Shown piece by piece: positions 47,622 to 58,953 of a stretch of DNA of 64,000 nt (its first letter is position 1; each line of letters opens with the position of its first letter). The position numbers and the translations under genes are program-made. The notes below the pieces were generated by a model, which searched no databases, had not been told where the DNA came from, and saw only the letters and a program-made list of their open reading frames with translations. This DNA is from Vitrella brassicaformis (Eukaryota; Sar; Vitrellaceae): contig CDMY01000791.1 of NCBI GenBank assembly GCA_001179505.1, positions 157,487 to 221,486 on the forward strand, in the 5' to 3' direction.

Positions 47622-49189
47622 TCACGCTCTTGGGTCGAGTGGGAACGGCCTCATCTTCGAACCTGGTAACCCCCTGCACACACGGAGAGAGACGGAGAGA
47701 GACATCAGAACCGCTCATGACCCCCTGACCACGGTTGCATACCTTCCCCCTGGCAGCAGTCCCCTCTTCATGGCGAGGCTTTCGTCCGGCTCCTGCTCGC
47801 CCTTGCGCTTGGCGATGAATGCGTATGGGACCACCTTGAGCTCCCGAATGCTGCCGACCTTGGTGTCGAGCTTGACGACCCCCTTGCGCTTCACCTTGGC
47901 CACCTCGTCGCCCTCAACGCCCAACAGAATGCCCGTCTTGCCCTTGTCGGGACCTGGAAAGGGACACGCCAACACATACGGTATGTCTGCAGGTCGGCTG
48001 TGTTGGGTGTGGTGTGGGGCGCAGGCTGGCTGGCTGGCTGACCTCTGAGGAGTAGGACTTGGTCCCTGATCTTTGGCGGGTCCCTCAGAGGCGGGACGTA
48101 CACCAACTGTGAATCCTCCACACCCTGTCTCCACACACACACACACACACCCAACCATACATCAAGAATAGCAGTAAGTAACAGGTGCACCAAGGACGTC
48201 TGTCTGTCTGTCTGTGCATCTGTCGCGTCGTTGCAACCGCTGACTTCGAAGAATTTCTCGGTTGAGATGATGGGGTCGTAGACCTCATACAAATCGCCAG
48301 CCTTCAAATACCTACACACACGCCCATAGACAGACACCATAATGGTCAGTCAAAACATGCCCTCCCGCCCGGCGGTATGCCATGCCATGCTGTGGTTCGC
48401 CGCACCTGTCGAATGAGACCGACATGGCTGCGAAGGCCTCCTCGGTCTCCCGCACGTCCTTCTTGTCCACAGCGCGTTTCAGACGCTCAACAGATCCGAA
48501 CAAACGACCCACCTGCATGACACACACACAGACAACAGGAGGCCACGTGACTGACAATGGTGCGTATGTCCAGCCCTCACCCACCTCATATCTGAGTGCG
48601 AATCGTGTGTTCTCGTCGACAGGGTCCTTGCCGGGGAAGGCCGAGTCCGTGTACTTGGTGAAGATGGGCACGTACGCCCGCAGCTGCTGCGGATACGACG
48701 CCAAGATGTCCCAATCCTATAGACCGACCGACAAACACACCAACACACAACAACACAACATCCACACATGCACTGAACACAGACAGCCCGTCGCTGGCTG
48801 ACCTCGTCGTAGATGTCAGCCTGCAGCTCATCGAGTACAGTGGCGATTTGCCGTATCCTCGGGGCTATCTTCTGAGCCAATGCGGTGTTCTTGGCGGCCT
48901 CCGACGGCAGAGGGACGCCTCCGAGACTCAACAAGCCCACGGCAGCCGGCGTGGCCAGCCACCTCCAGAAATGGGCCCTGCGGCTGTCATCACTGTCATG
49001 ACTTGCGGACATCTGCAGCGCCTCATGTGAGAGGGAGGATGGCCGATGCCGCCTCGGCGTTGTCGCTGACATGAGCTGATAGAGTTGTCGATGTGATGGT
49101 CGTGGAGGGGAGAGGGGCTGGAAGGCATGCGCCAGGCCTATGCAGAGGGCGACGCACTGCATCACAGGCGATGAAGGGAATGCCATCAT
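47622..49189 (-). CDS. Thylakoid-lumen-type protein with tripartite targeting
   Basis: Seven exons: 48803-49189, 48585-48716, 48406-48512, 48245-48311, 48043-48124, 47743-47953 and 47622-47673; 345 aa. Residues 1-22 form a signal peptide ending AHA, with Phe23 at +1. A Ser/Arg-rich transit region follows, then a twin-arginine segment (SRRAHFWRWL, residues 69-78) with a hydrophobic core and a PSEA/A cleavage-like site near 98. This three-step signal points to the thylakoid lumen of a complex plastid. The mature part is helical (LRAYVPIFTKYTDSAFPGKD, VGRLFGSVERLKRAVDKKDV, AFAAMSVSFDRYLKAGDLYEVYDP), reminiscent of PsbQ/Psb31-like four-helix extrinsic proteins of photosystem II. The C-terminal half (GKTGILLGVEGDEVAKVKR, VGSIRELKVVPYAFIAKRK) looks like a beta domain. 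The specific identity is unsure. Confidence 0.8.
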
Positions 49190-49358
49190 CTTGAGCTTGA
49201 CACGGAGAAGTCAGGGAAAACTCTTCCCTTTGTCGAGATCTTGTTTCTATGTCCTCGTGCTGCCTCGCTTGCCCCGCAGCTGGGAAAATCCCCGTTGACA
49301 ACTTAAGCTCGCACTCTGAGCTTAGCTCGCAGGTGTGATTCGCTTTCCTCGCATCATC
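49190..49358. promoter_or_regulatory. Divergent promoter with two AGCTCGCA motifs
   Basis: These 169 bases lie between a plastid-type gene and ribosomal protein eL15. AGCTCGCA occurs twice (49306-49313 and 49324-49331), 18 bases apart, 28 bases or more upstream of the eL15 ATG. Confidence 0.45.
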
Positions 49359-50330
49359 ATGGGCGCGTACAAGTAAGGGAGACCACAGGGAAGACAGCTT
49401 GACGGGAGATCTTGAGGATCTCTGTCTTGTGTGTGTCCTGCAGGTACCTGGAGGAGCTGTGGAAGAAGAAGCAGTCGGATGTGCTCCGATTCCTTCTCCG
49501 CGTCCGCACATGGGAGTACCGGTGACCAACGCACACAGGGAGGGAGGGAGAGAGGGGGGCACGGGTGCTGACAGACAGATGCGAGCGCAAGACAGCTCTG
49601 ACGAAGGCAGGCAGGCAGGCAGTCAGATAGCTCGTGTGACCACCGCTTGTGGATGTGTTGTGTCTTCTGGCTGGCGTTGTGTGTTTGGTTTGGTGTGCTG
49701 TAGTCACCTGCCTGCGGTGCACCGTGCGTCCCGTCCGACTCGTCCTGACAAGGCGCGTCGTTTGGGTTACAAGGCCAAGCAGGGGTTCGTCATCTACCGC
49801 GTCCGTGTGCGTCGTGGGGACCGCAAGAAGATGGTGAGCAAGGGCATCGTCTACGGCAAGCCCAAGCACCACGGTATCCGCAAGCAGAAGAGCACCCGCA
49901 ACCTCCGCAGCGTCGCCGAGGAGCGGGTGGGCCGCAAGGTGTGCGCCGGGCTGCGCGTCCTCAACTCCTACTGGGTGGCCCAGGACGCCACTTACAAATT
50001 CTTCGAGGTCATCATGGTCGACCCCTCCCACAACGCCATCCGCAAGAACACACGATACAACTGGATCTGCGACGCCACACACAAGCACCGCGAGCTCCGC
50101 GGACTCACCAGCGCAGGTCGGTAGAGATAGATGATATCGCTACACAGGGAGGGAGGGAGGGGGACCCACTATACACGTGTGTACCGTTTCTCTCAATGTG
50201 TGTGTCACATGTTGCAGGCAAGAAGTATCGTGGTCTGCGGACCAAGGGCGGTGGTGCGGCCCGGCTGCGCCCCTCGCGGCGCGCCACCTGGCGCCGACGA
50301 CAGTTCCTCCAGCTCAGGCGATACAGATAA
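49359..50330 (+). CDS. RPL15: 60S ribosomal protein L15 (eL15)
   Basis: Exons 49359-49372 (14 bases), 49444-49521, 49704-50116 and 50218-50330; 205 aa, matching the ~204 aa of eL15. The N-terminus [31 protein letters not shown] is diagnostic, as are [51 protein letters not shown] and the basic C-terminus [13 protein letters not shown]. It is a component of the cytosolic large subunit. The tiny first exon placing the ATG just before an intron is common for ribosomal protein genes. There is no targeting extension. Confidence 0.98.
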
Positions 50331-51046
50331 ACACACGACAATGCCCACACCCGGACGCCTCCCCCCCCTGCACCAGTCAGCCTGCCGCCTCTTGTCGTGC
50401 GTGCACGTGTTGCCGCTTTGGTCCGTCTGCTCGCCGTGTTTCAACCGAGATGGCGGTGGGCGGGATGGGTAGGGAGGGAGGGGCCTGGGCGTGTTGGCAG
50501 GAGGGACGATGGTTGGATGGACGGACGGACGGGGTGGTGGCGATTCTCGTGTGGTGCATGGCTGTCTCGTGACGTCAGTGTGCGTGAGAGCGTGAGGAAA
50601 CTGTGCCTCTGCTCAGTCAAACTTGCCATGGTTTACTTGGTTGGTTGCCTTGCCGCGTACCAATGCGTTCACACACACAGACACACACACACACACACAC
50701 ACGACAGGTCGCAATGCCTGACACGTGCACAGGTCACATGAGAAAGTCCCATCCCACTCACGTGTGGGTTCCCTACACGTCTCCAGCCAGCCAGTGGGGG
50801 GAGCGCTACAAACCCTGTCCTCTCCTTCTCTCGCAATCTAATAGATAGATAAGACGAGAAAAATACACGTCATCGATACACACATGTATACGTGGGCAGC
50901 ATCGGTCAACGGAGGAGTGTCCCTCCATCCATCCATCGATCCCGACTCCGTCTGTTTTTTTGTCTGTCTGTCTTGATTCAAATCGTCAGTCCACTGGAAA
51001 AAAGGTAAGGCATCCCTCCTATCCACGCAACCGTCCGTCAGTCAGG
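50331..51046. other. Intergenic region between two 3' ends
   Basis: No gene is seen. It contains a (CA)n run at about 50675-50702 and ggac repeats near 50518-50533. Confidence 0.6.
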
Positions 51047-54000
51047 TCAGCCCCACTGGCTGGCCGAGGTGAGCTGCATCATGAGCTCCTTGCCCTCTTT
51101 GGACGTCCTCGTCGACGGGCCCCCCAGCTGGTCGGCCTCCTCCAGGATGTCGGGCGACAGCTGCTCGATCGGTGCGTCGTCAATCTCGCCCATCGCCCGG
51201 TCGGTGGCCTGCAGCGCCCCCATGATGGCGGCGATCTGCTGGCGGAACTCCTCCCGGCCCTTCTTCTCTCGCAGCAGGTTCTGGTCGATGGTCGTCATGT
51301 GGTGGGCCAGCTTGTGGCTGTCGTCCCGGAGGCTCTCGGTCTCGTTCAGGAGCTGCCGCAGCTCGCTCTCCTGCGCGTTGAGTCTGCGGCAGAGCTGCGC
51401 ACGGAGTGTGTTGGACTTGTCGACGAGGTAGTGGAGGGCCTCCTTGGCGGCGGTGAAGGACGCCTCGAGGAGGCGGACCTCGGCCTTCTTCTTCTCCAGC
51501 TGGGCCTCGATGTCAGTCACCTTGGCCTGCACCGAGGACACCTCCTCGGTCTTCTTGTCTACCTCACCATCGGCCTGGCGGCACAACGCCTGCAACTCGG
51601 CCGCCTTGCGCACCATCGCCTCAGGGTCACTCTGACACATACATACACAGAGAGAAAGAGATGAGATGGGTGCATGTCTGTTCGTCTGTGATGTTTGCCC
51701 ATCCATCCATCCATCCATCCACCTGTAGAGCGAGTTGCTGCTGGAGGTTCTGCAGGTCAGCCTCTAGTCTCTTGACCTCCTGTTCGATCTGCTTGTGCTT
51801 GTCCTGCAGCTGGCGGATGGACCGCAGCGTGTCGTCGGTCCTCAGGGGTTGCATCCGCTGGCGCACCCAGTCCATCTTGGCCTTGATCAGCCGACGGAAC
51901 TCACGAGACGTCTCAGACGCGTCACCTGAGGCCGTCATCAAAGCCTGCACCGACTCGTCCATGACCAGAGACGGGATCTTGGCAGCCAGGGAGGCGATCT
52001 TGGCGGCATTGCCCAGCTCCTCGGCTGGCTCCTCCTGGGAGGAGGAGGAAGGGTGACCGTGGGCCGTATCGGCGGTGGATGCAGCAGCTGCTGCTGCCGC
52101 GGCGGACACGTGTGTGAGATGGTGAGCTGTGTTGGAGGGGCTGCCGTCGCCGGTGCCGTCACCCGTGCCGCCACCCGCTATGCGGCTAGATGAGGCCGGT
52201 GCGTGCGAGTGGGGGCCCTCATCCTGACTCCCAAAGAAGAACTGCTCGTGCTCCTGCACACGACACCACACCAAGACAGCCCAGACGACAGACACATCAC
52301 ATGAGTGCATGTTTCGATGCGTATCTGTGTGTGCTGGTCCCTCCCTCCGCTCCCTCCCTCCCTCCCTCCCTCCCCACTGACCTCGAGTGCCTGGTCGCGT
52401 TGCCTGTGCCGCACCCACTCGTCGTATTCCGCCTCGATCTCCTTGAGTTTGGTCAGGGCTGCGTCGTACTCGGCCCTCTCGGCGTCGTTGTGGGACGACT
52501 GCTGCCTGAGGGCCGCCAGCTGCCGCTCGTGTGCGTCCCTCTTGTGTCGGAGCGTCTCGAGCTGCTCCTGGCGGTACTTGACCTGCTCGGCCAGCTGCTG
52601 CTTGCGCTGGGGGGCGTTCTCGATGAGCCGCTCGACCTCCATCCACTTCTCGCGGTGGTTGGATGCCTGGTTCTTGACGATGCGGAGGTTCTCCTGGCTC
52701 TGCTTGAGGATGCCGCTCGCCTCCAGCAGCGACCGCAGCAGGGCGTCGGCCTCACGCTTCCGCTCGTTGAGCTCCTGCTCCTTCCGAACCGCACCCTCGT
52801 ACTGCGTCTCGATCTCCTTGGCGTCCTCCTGGATCTTACGGATCTCAGACGCAAAGTCCTCGGCATTGACGTTGAGCCCGCCGCGAGTCAGCCCCTGGGC
52901 CTCCAGCAGCGTCCGCATCTGGCCCACAAAGGCGCGGGAGGCCTGTGCAGCCTGCGAGAGGGCCTCCCTTTTGCCTTCGAAGCGCTCAAACTCCTTGAGG
53001 AATTCGTCGATGCGGTCGAGGGACAGCGCCAGGCCTCTCGTGCGGTCGACGACGAGCTCCTCCTTGGCCTTGAGCCGCTCGTTCTCGCCCTTGAGCAGCT
53101 CCTTGTGCACATCGAACTGACGCTCGGCGTGCTCCAGCAGCACCTTGGTGATCGTCAGACGCTGCTGCAGCAGGTCCAACGACAGCGGGAAGGACGGGCA
53201 CGCAATGGACGATGCCGCCTTCTTGTCCACGCCGCCACGAGACACCACTCGCATGCTGGCCGCGGCCGCAGAGGCCCCTCCGCCAGTGCTGGAGCTGCTG
53301 GCCATCGAGTTGGCCCGTGTGCCCATCTGTGCGCGGGAGGTCGGTTGGGCTGACTGCTGCTGGTGCGTCGGGGGCACCGATGGCGATGCGGGAGAGTCCT
53401 CCTCGCCCCAGGGCACGTGGAGCAGAGCGACAGCTGCGAGGGTGCGGACCATGTCGGTGGCGCCCCAGCTGAGCTGGTGCTCGATGGCCGGCAGCAGGCC
53501 GTGCTTCACCACCAGCTCCGCCACGTCTTCACGGGGGCTGGGGGTAGACGGGCCCCCACCAGCAGCGGCGGACCCCGCCTCGTGTGACGATGACGCCGCG
53601 CCACTAGCTGCTGCTGCTGCTGCTGCTGACGAGGGCTTGTCTGTGGTGGCCGCTGCCGCCTTGGTGACGAGTACCGACACGAACCAGCAGACGAAGAACG
53701 TCACTGCAGGGATGGCGTCCTCGCCCTCGGGCTTGTCGCCACTGCTGGTGACGAGCTGGGCGATCCTGGCCATGTTGTTGCCCTTGCACACGAGCCTCAG
53801 CTGCCGATACTCGAGGCCTGGCGGCGAGTTGGGACCGCTCTGTAGGTCCTTTGGCAGCAGCTCCAGGGACATGGCTGCCCGCTGGGCCGTCTCGGGGTGT
53901 GTGAAGCGGTGGTGCTTGAGGAGGGTGGCGATCATGAGGCCGCTCAGCAGTCGGGCGAGTGGGTTTGGGGACTGGTAGAATGCCGCCAGGACCTCCATGC

Positions 54001-55943
54001 CGATGCCGTCTGCCTCTGAGAGGGCGCTCTGGATCTCGGGCAGCGCCATGGCGAGCCAGAGCAGCAGGGCCAGGAAGTCGTGGAGGGTCGTGTACTTGGG
54101 GTCACGCAGCAGACGCCGGAACTGCACCATCCCGCCGTCGTTACGGAAGAACACCAACAGACTCGTCGGACCTGCCAACCAAAAAAAGGCCGGCATGGCC
54201 TGCTGTGAGAATGAATGTGTGTGTGCTCACTGTGTTCGACGAGGGACAGGCAGAAGAAGTGGGCTGACGACACGAGGGCTGCCGGGGGCTCACCGTCTGC
54301 ACACGGAGAGTGTCTACCAGGAATTCTGCTGCCCATTATCATAGCTCTGCCTCTGTGAGCGCTGACCTCCGATGTTTTTCTCGAGTATTGAGATGACGAC
54401 TGACAGGGCACTGAACTCAATCAGCAGCTGACGGCTACCTGATACCCGACAGCGTACACATGAATGGAATGCACATGGTGCCGTCCCCCGTGTCTGTGGT
54501 GATCTATCGGAGCGGACCTTCTTTGGAGAGGAGCTGCTTTAAAATGGTGCACAGTCGAGTGTGGAGATCACTGTTGTTGGTGTCCCCCTGCACACAGACA
54601 AACAGCACAGAGAAAGGAGGTGACGCTGATGGCCGTTGCCGGCATGGTTGCATGTCTTTGCTTGACTGACCAGGTCGAGCAGTGCGCTAAGGACAGAGGG
54701 GTGACAAATACGAAACAGATTCACTTCGTTGGCCGCCAAACTGAAGTAACAAACCCATGGCATGTTCACATCGCCTGCCCCGCTCTGTGTGCGTGCGCGT
54801 GTCTACCGCTGCAGATGTGAGACGAGCGTGACGGTGCCATCGGGCTCGCGACAGCACTGTGACCAACAAGCAGCGACGTGGCTGTGTCTTGTGTGTGTCG
54901 GTCATGTCTGTGCGTGTTTGTTACCAGGAATCTAGCGACGACCACTGTGGCCTCCTCTGCGTCAAGAAAGGTCCATATGTTGCCGTCGTTGATCACCGCA
55001 TCAATCTTGAGCAAACTCTGACCGATCAGCCAGCACAGCAAAAGCGACACAGACACCCAGCCGGTGACCCCACCCCCTCTGCACCACATTCATTCGTCTC
55101 TGCAGTGGCTACCTGGAGGTATTGTTCGAGTGCCTGCCTCCGCCGCTCCACAAAGGTCAGATCCAGATTGCCAAACAGCTTCTTGGCAGGCAACTGATCA
55201 ACACAACACAGACAGCATCATGCCGTCAGTCATTGCGTGTGGAAGAGGGAGCATCTCTCTCTCTCTGTGTGTGTGTGTGTGTGGACCTCTGGGAGTCCCT
55301 CGATACCAAGACGGCGCAACTGGACACAACACACGCATGAGCCAAATGAAGCAACCACTCCCTATTTGCCCTCGTGCTGAGCTGCTCCTCCCCCTCCCTG
55401 CCATACCCGTGCATGTAAGTCGGCGAAGTTCTTGAATCGGCGTGTGGCCGTCGTCACCTTGCCGCAATCTTCAAGCTCGATGATGTAGTCCTGTCGACAC
55501 GCACAGGCGCACACGAAATCCCTCAACAGCGTGGCCACATGCACCTAGATGTGCGCACGCACCGTGTGTTTGGCTCCAAACGTGTTGCTGACGCAGCTGG
55601 TTCGCGGGATCCTCGTCGATATGGGCTGGTCATCCGCACTTCGCCTGACGACGCTTGACGCTCCTCCCGCCTCATGACCTGCGACGGGCGTCTGTTGATC
55701 GTACTCAGACATGGCCACAAGATAAGATTGGTGCACTGGCCGACTCAAATCGCTAAGTGGTAGGTCACTCAGAGAATCAGCGTCGAGGTTGGTTGGCCCT
55801 CTCCCGGCTCTGCGAACAGTTTCACGCAATGGTGCGGCGAGCTCGTCTTTGTCGAGCGAGGACGTGTGGCTTGCAGAGGGCCGTGCCTGCGGGTCTTGCT
55901 CACCCGGCTCGTTCGGCACTTCACGTAGCTTCGTTTGCACCAT
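51047..55943 (-). CDS. PX-domain protein with helical-repeat middle and long coiled coil
   Basis: Twelve exons: 55563-55943, 55407-55490, 55113-55193, 54925-55017, 54807-54856, 54671-54740, 54518-54587, 54367-54438, 54231-54296, 52382-54171, 51723-52253 and 51047-51631; 1290 aa. After a disordered N-terminus, residues ~125-190 look like a PX domain (HTDYIIELEDCGK, TRRFKNFADLHARLPAKKLFGN, FVERRRQALEQYL). An ARM-like helical region follows (LSALLDLGDTNN, LCTILKQLLSKEGSRQLLIEFSALSVVISILEKNIG, LHDFLALLLWLAMALPEIQSAL). An Ala/Ser-rich linker leads to a coiled coil of some 500 residues (ERQFDVHKELLKGENERLKAKEELV, QLAEQVKYRQEQLETLRHKRD, KKTEEVSSVQAKVTDIEAQLEKKKAEVRLLE). A phosphoinositide-dependent membrane tether is plausible. 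I know no named family with this exact order. Confidence 0.82.
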
Positions 55944-56109
55944 CTCGTGGCGACAACCGAGTGTCGCGCGCTGCCCTTGGCATCATCCGCAGGCACAACC
56001 CATCACAGGTGAGAAGCAATGTCAGACGAGTGACCTCCAGGCCGTCAACATGCCCTCCCTGTCGTTTGTGTGCCATTCAGGTCATAGTGCTGACCGCTCT
56101 CGAAAGAGC
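55944..56109. promoter_or_regulatory. Short divergent promoter region (PX gene / unknown gene)
   Basis: These 166 bases lie between opposite ATGs. The AGCTCGCA octamer was not seen here. The assignment is positional. Confidence 0.4.
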
Positions 56110-56308
56110 ATGTCGGACGCGGCGTCTGCATCGGCTGACGGCGGTATTGATACACAGGTGGGCCACCCTGTGTATCATGCACACGGCAGTGTCCAATTCT
56201 CTCCGCTGTCGGAATATTCCAGGATTGGCTCTACATCCAGGATTGCCCCGCCGGGCTCTGTGCGTTTCCGACAACCAACGACTTGAAGTTCCCGCCGCAG
56301 GTGCGCGC

Positions 56309-56353
<45 letters not shown>

Positions 56354-57930
56354 CAGACAGACAGACAAGCCACACATGAGGGATAGTTTCTGGCGGGCAT
56401 ACCAGCGCATGTCGTGATTTGTCGTTTCGATCAGGAGGAGATGTATTTCGCGGGTGATGACCACAACGAGTACGTCCCTCTGCGTGCTGGGGACATCCTC
56501 CTCCTCGACCGCAAGATCGGCTGTCTCTCGTACCTCAACAGAGTCCCGGAGGGCTACGACGCCCCCACGCAGCCCCAGGGCCTCCACTCTGCCAGAGGCA
56601 AGCCCATCCCCTGCGTCCGCTTGCGCCCCCCCGGCTGGCCTCCGGGTGACTCTGCCTGGACCAAGAAGATCGTGATAGACCCGCAGGAGCTGCGCGGCCC
56701 TTCGGCCATCCCCGGCCGCGCACCCACCCTCAACGAGCTCCCAGACGTGAACAGGATGCTCGGCGATGCACTGGAGCACGCAGTAGGTGGGGCGCTGCGG
56801 TCAGCGTTCAGCCACGAGCAGCTGACGGACATCGCTCTGCTGGTGTGTGCCCGCGATACGGTGGTGAAGGCCCACGCCATCCTGACCGCCGAGGTGCCCC
56901 CCATCTCTCCGCCCACCCTGCTACCCGATGGACATATATCTGATTTTTTTGACTCGAGCATGAGGCTGACCAGGGTAGGTTTCCAGTGGGTCCACACCGC
57001 AGCCGACGGCCAGGAGCAAGTGGTGGAGTCTTTCCCGTTCCGAATGACGAAGGTGGAGGCCAGCAACATGAACGCATCCCTCACGGCCGCCCTCATCACC
57101 CACACGCCCCCGCCCCCCACACCCAGCACATCCGTCACCCCGCGCACCATCAAGCTGCCCATCCCCTGCATCACATTCACCACGTCGACGGCCAAGCGGG
57201 CGACCAACACGACAGGGAGATCCGCGCACCTCACACCGACCACCCCTCATTCGACGGGTCCAAGTGGGCAGTGGGAGGCGGATATGCTGTCGGCCCGTCT
57301 TGCTCCGTGGCGCCGGAGGCCCTTCTCCTGCGCCACATAGCCCCCGCTGACCCAGCCACCAACAACCAGCGGCTCAACAGGTGGGGATTCGCGGGCTTCT
57401 GCGGGGGCAGCTCCGTCTACGCTGTCGCTCTCGCCCTCCCTGCGTTGCTCGTGGGGGCGCATCAGCAGTACAAGCAGCGCTCGCCAAGGGTCCGCTGGGC
57501 TCGCGAGCCATCCAACACGCCGTCGTCGTCGAATGCTGGGGAGGCACAGAGGCAGGATGTGGGCGGCGTGGTGGCGCGCATCGCTGCGTGCTACGACCTG
57601 GTGGATGGAGATTGCCAGGATGATGGCGATAGCGACGAGAGCGACGGAGAGGATGGTGACGAGCCGGATGGGCCGGACGCACAGGGAGGAGGGCAGCCCA
57701 ACGGAGATGGGACGGTGTTTGAGGCCATCGTGCGGTGCGTCAACGAGACCAGGGCGGCCTTTCGGCGGGCCGCCGAGGGCAAGTCCGTCGCCATTCGCGA
57801 GACCGTCGAGAGCATCTGCAAGAACCTGCTGTGTCTGCGCCCCGAGGACCGACCAGTGGACAAGCTGCTGCTGGTCAAGACGGACATAGACCAGAGTTTG
57901 CAGACTCACTACAGCGTCACTCTTCGCTAG
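56110..57930 (+). CDS. Unrecognised protein with apparent single-base frameshift
   Basis: Exons 56110-56157, 56223-56300 and 56435-57930; about 540 aa if one base is added near 57215. The N-terminal part (TQDWLYIQDCPAGLCAFPTTNDLKFPPQEEMYFAGDDHNEYVPLRAGDILLLDRKIG type) is continuous across both introns. The frame stays open to about 57210. Beyond that the original frame gives low-quality sequence and stops at 57340, while the -1 frame gives a long convincing tail (FDGSKWAVGGGYAVGP, YAVALALPALLVGAH, VARIAACYDLVDGD, then an acidic stretch and IRETVESICKNLLCLRPEDRPVDKLLLVKTDIDQS) to the stop at 57930. The G-run at 57215-57217 is the likely site. No domain was recognised. Confidence 0.65.
56308..56368. 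repeat. (CAGA)n microsatellite in intron
   Basis: About fifteen tetranucleotide units with one interruption lie inside intron 56301-56434. Confidence 0.95.
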
Positions 57931-58252
57931 AGATAGACGGATGTGTACATCGATGCACACAGGGAGATGTGTCGGTGCTCTGGGGGTGGGGCTGCCTGTG
58001 GCTGTGGCTCTGTGCATGTGTGTACAGGGGCTGGCTGGCTGCCTGGCTGGCTCATTGATGGTAGTTTGGCTGGAACGAATGGCCGCGTGTTCATATGTGG
58101 TCTGTACCACTCGATGTTGACTGAATGCGGACTCGTGGATGGGTCAATCTTTCATGGGTCCATCGCGGGAACATCACTTGAATCAATCACTGTCTGTATG
58201 TACTCACACGTCGGCCCTCACTCACAACTCCCCACCAAAGCTAACTCAGCAC
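57931..58252. other. Short intergenic region between two 3' ends
   Basis: These 322 bases hold ggctgg repeats only; no gene is seen. Confidence 0.6.
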
Positions 58253-58953
58253 TCAGCACTCCGCGGCTGTCACCGAATGCACTCTCACCGAAGAGCTACG
58301 TCCTGCACAAATACACATACACAGCACGCGGATGACATCAGCGAATAGATACCCCGCGTGTATCCATACCACCACTCGGCGAGTTGGAGTGATTCGAATC
58401 TTGCCGGGAAGCCCGAGACTGTGCCGACCTGACCCAGCTGAAACGCCACGTGTGCCCCAGCTAGATGGTCGATCGTCAGGCCGTGTTCCGCCGCCTCCTC
58501 CCGCCTGGCCTTCTCGATGACGTCTCGCAGACCCACACGCTGGCCTCCCACGCCACCGATGACGAAGCACTTGCACTGGTCGAGCTGCTGCTGGAGACTC
58601 CACCCGTTCTGCGCATTGCCGCCACTCCCCTGCCCGCCAGTCTGCTGCACCACTGCTCGATTCGTCGCCACGAAACGAACGAATTTGTCGATTGCCTTCT
58701 GCACACGACGGCCGAACAGTGTCCGTGTTGTGAATGGGAGATGGGCGGGGGGGATGTCGACCAGAAAGTGGCCGATGAGTGATTCCACGCTGATCAAGAT
58801 GTCGAGGGTGCTTGCGGGCTGGTTGGTGGCCTGGGTGTTGGTCTGGGTGTTGGTCCGTATGGCCATGTGGAAGGCAGCCACGGAGCCGAGCGATGCCTCA
58901 ATCAGGCTCTCAGCACGGGTGAGCACCTGATGGCACAGACACGAGATAATCAT
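58253..58953 (-). CDS. Small protein of unknown family (model uncertain)
   Basis: An open reading frame from the ATG at 58953 runs to a stop at 58285 (222 aa). Splicing a 50-base GT-AG intron (58303-58352) instead gives 216 aa ending at 58253. The sequence has a TNTQ repeat (residues ~34-45) and helical stretches (LDILISVESLIGHFLVDIPPA, GRRVQKAIDKFVRFVATNRAVVQQ). A catcag acceptor-like site just after the start suggests the true 5' exon could lie further upstream, in which case the ATG used here is intronic. No family was recognised. Confidence 0.45.

Noticed and set aside
52190..53353. Long plus-strand ORF (387 codons) and its neighbour 53145-53978
   Set aside because: They lie antisense to the coiled-coil exon of the PX protein, whose repeats and phase-consistent exons explain the sequence; the antisense reading is Leu/Val-rich repeat shadow.
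56308..56368. Tetranucleotide array as a possible CRISPR or satellite
   Set aside because: It is a perfect 4-base microsatellite without spacers, inside an intron.
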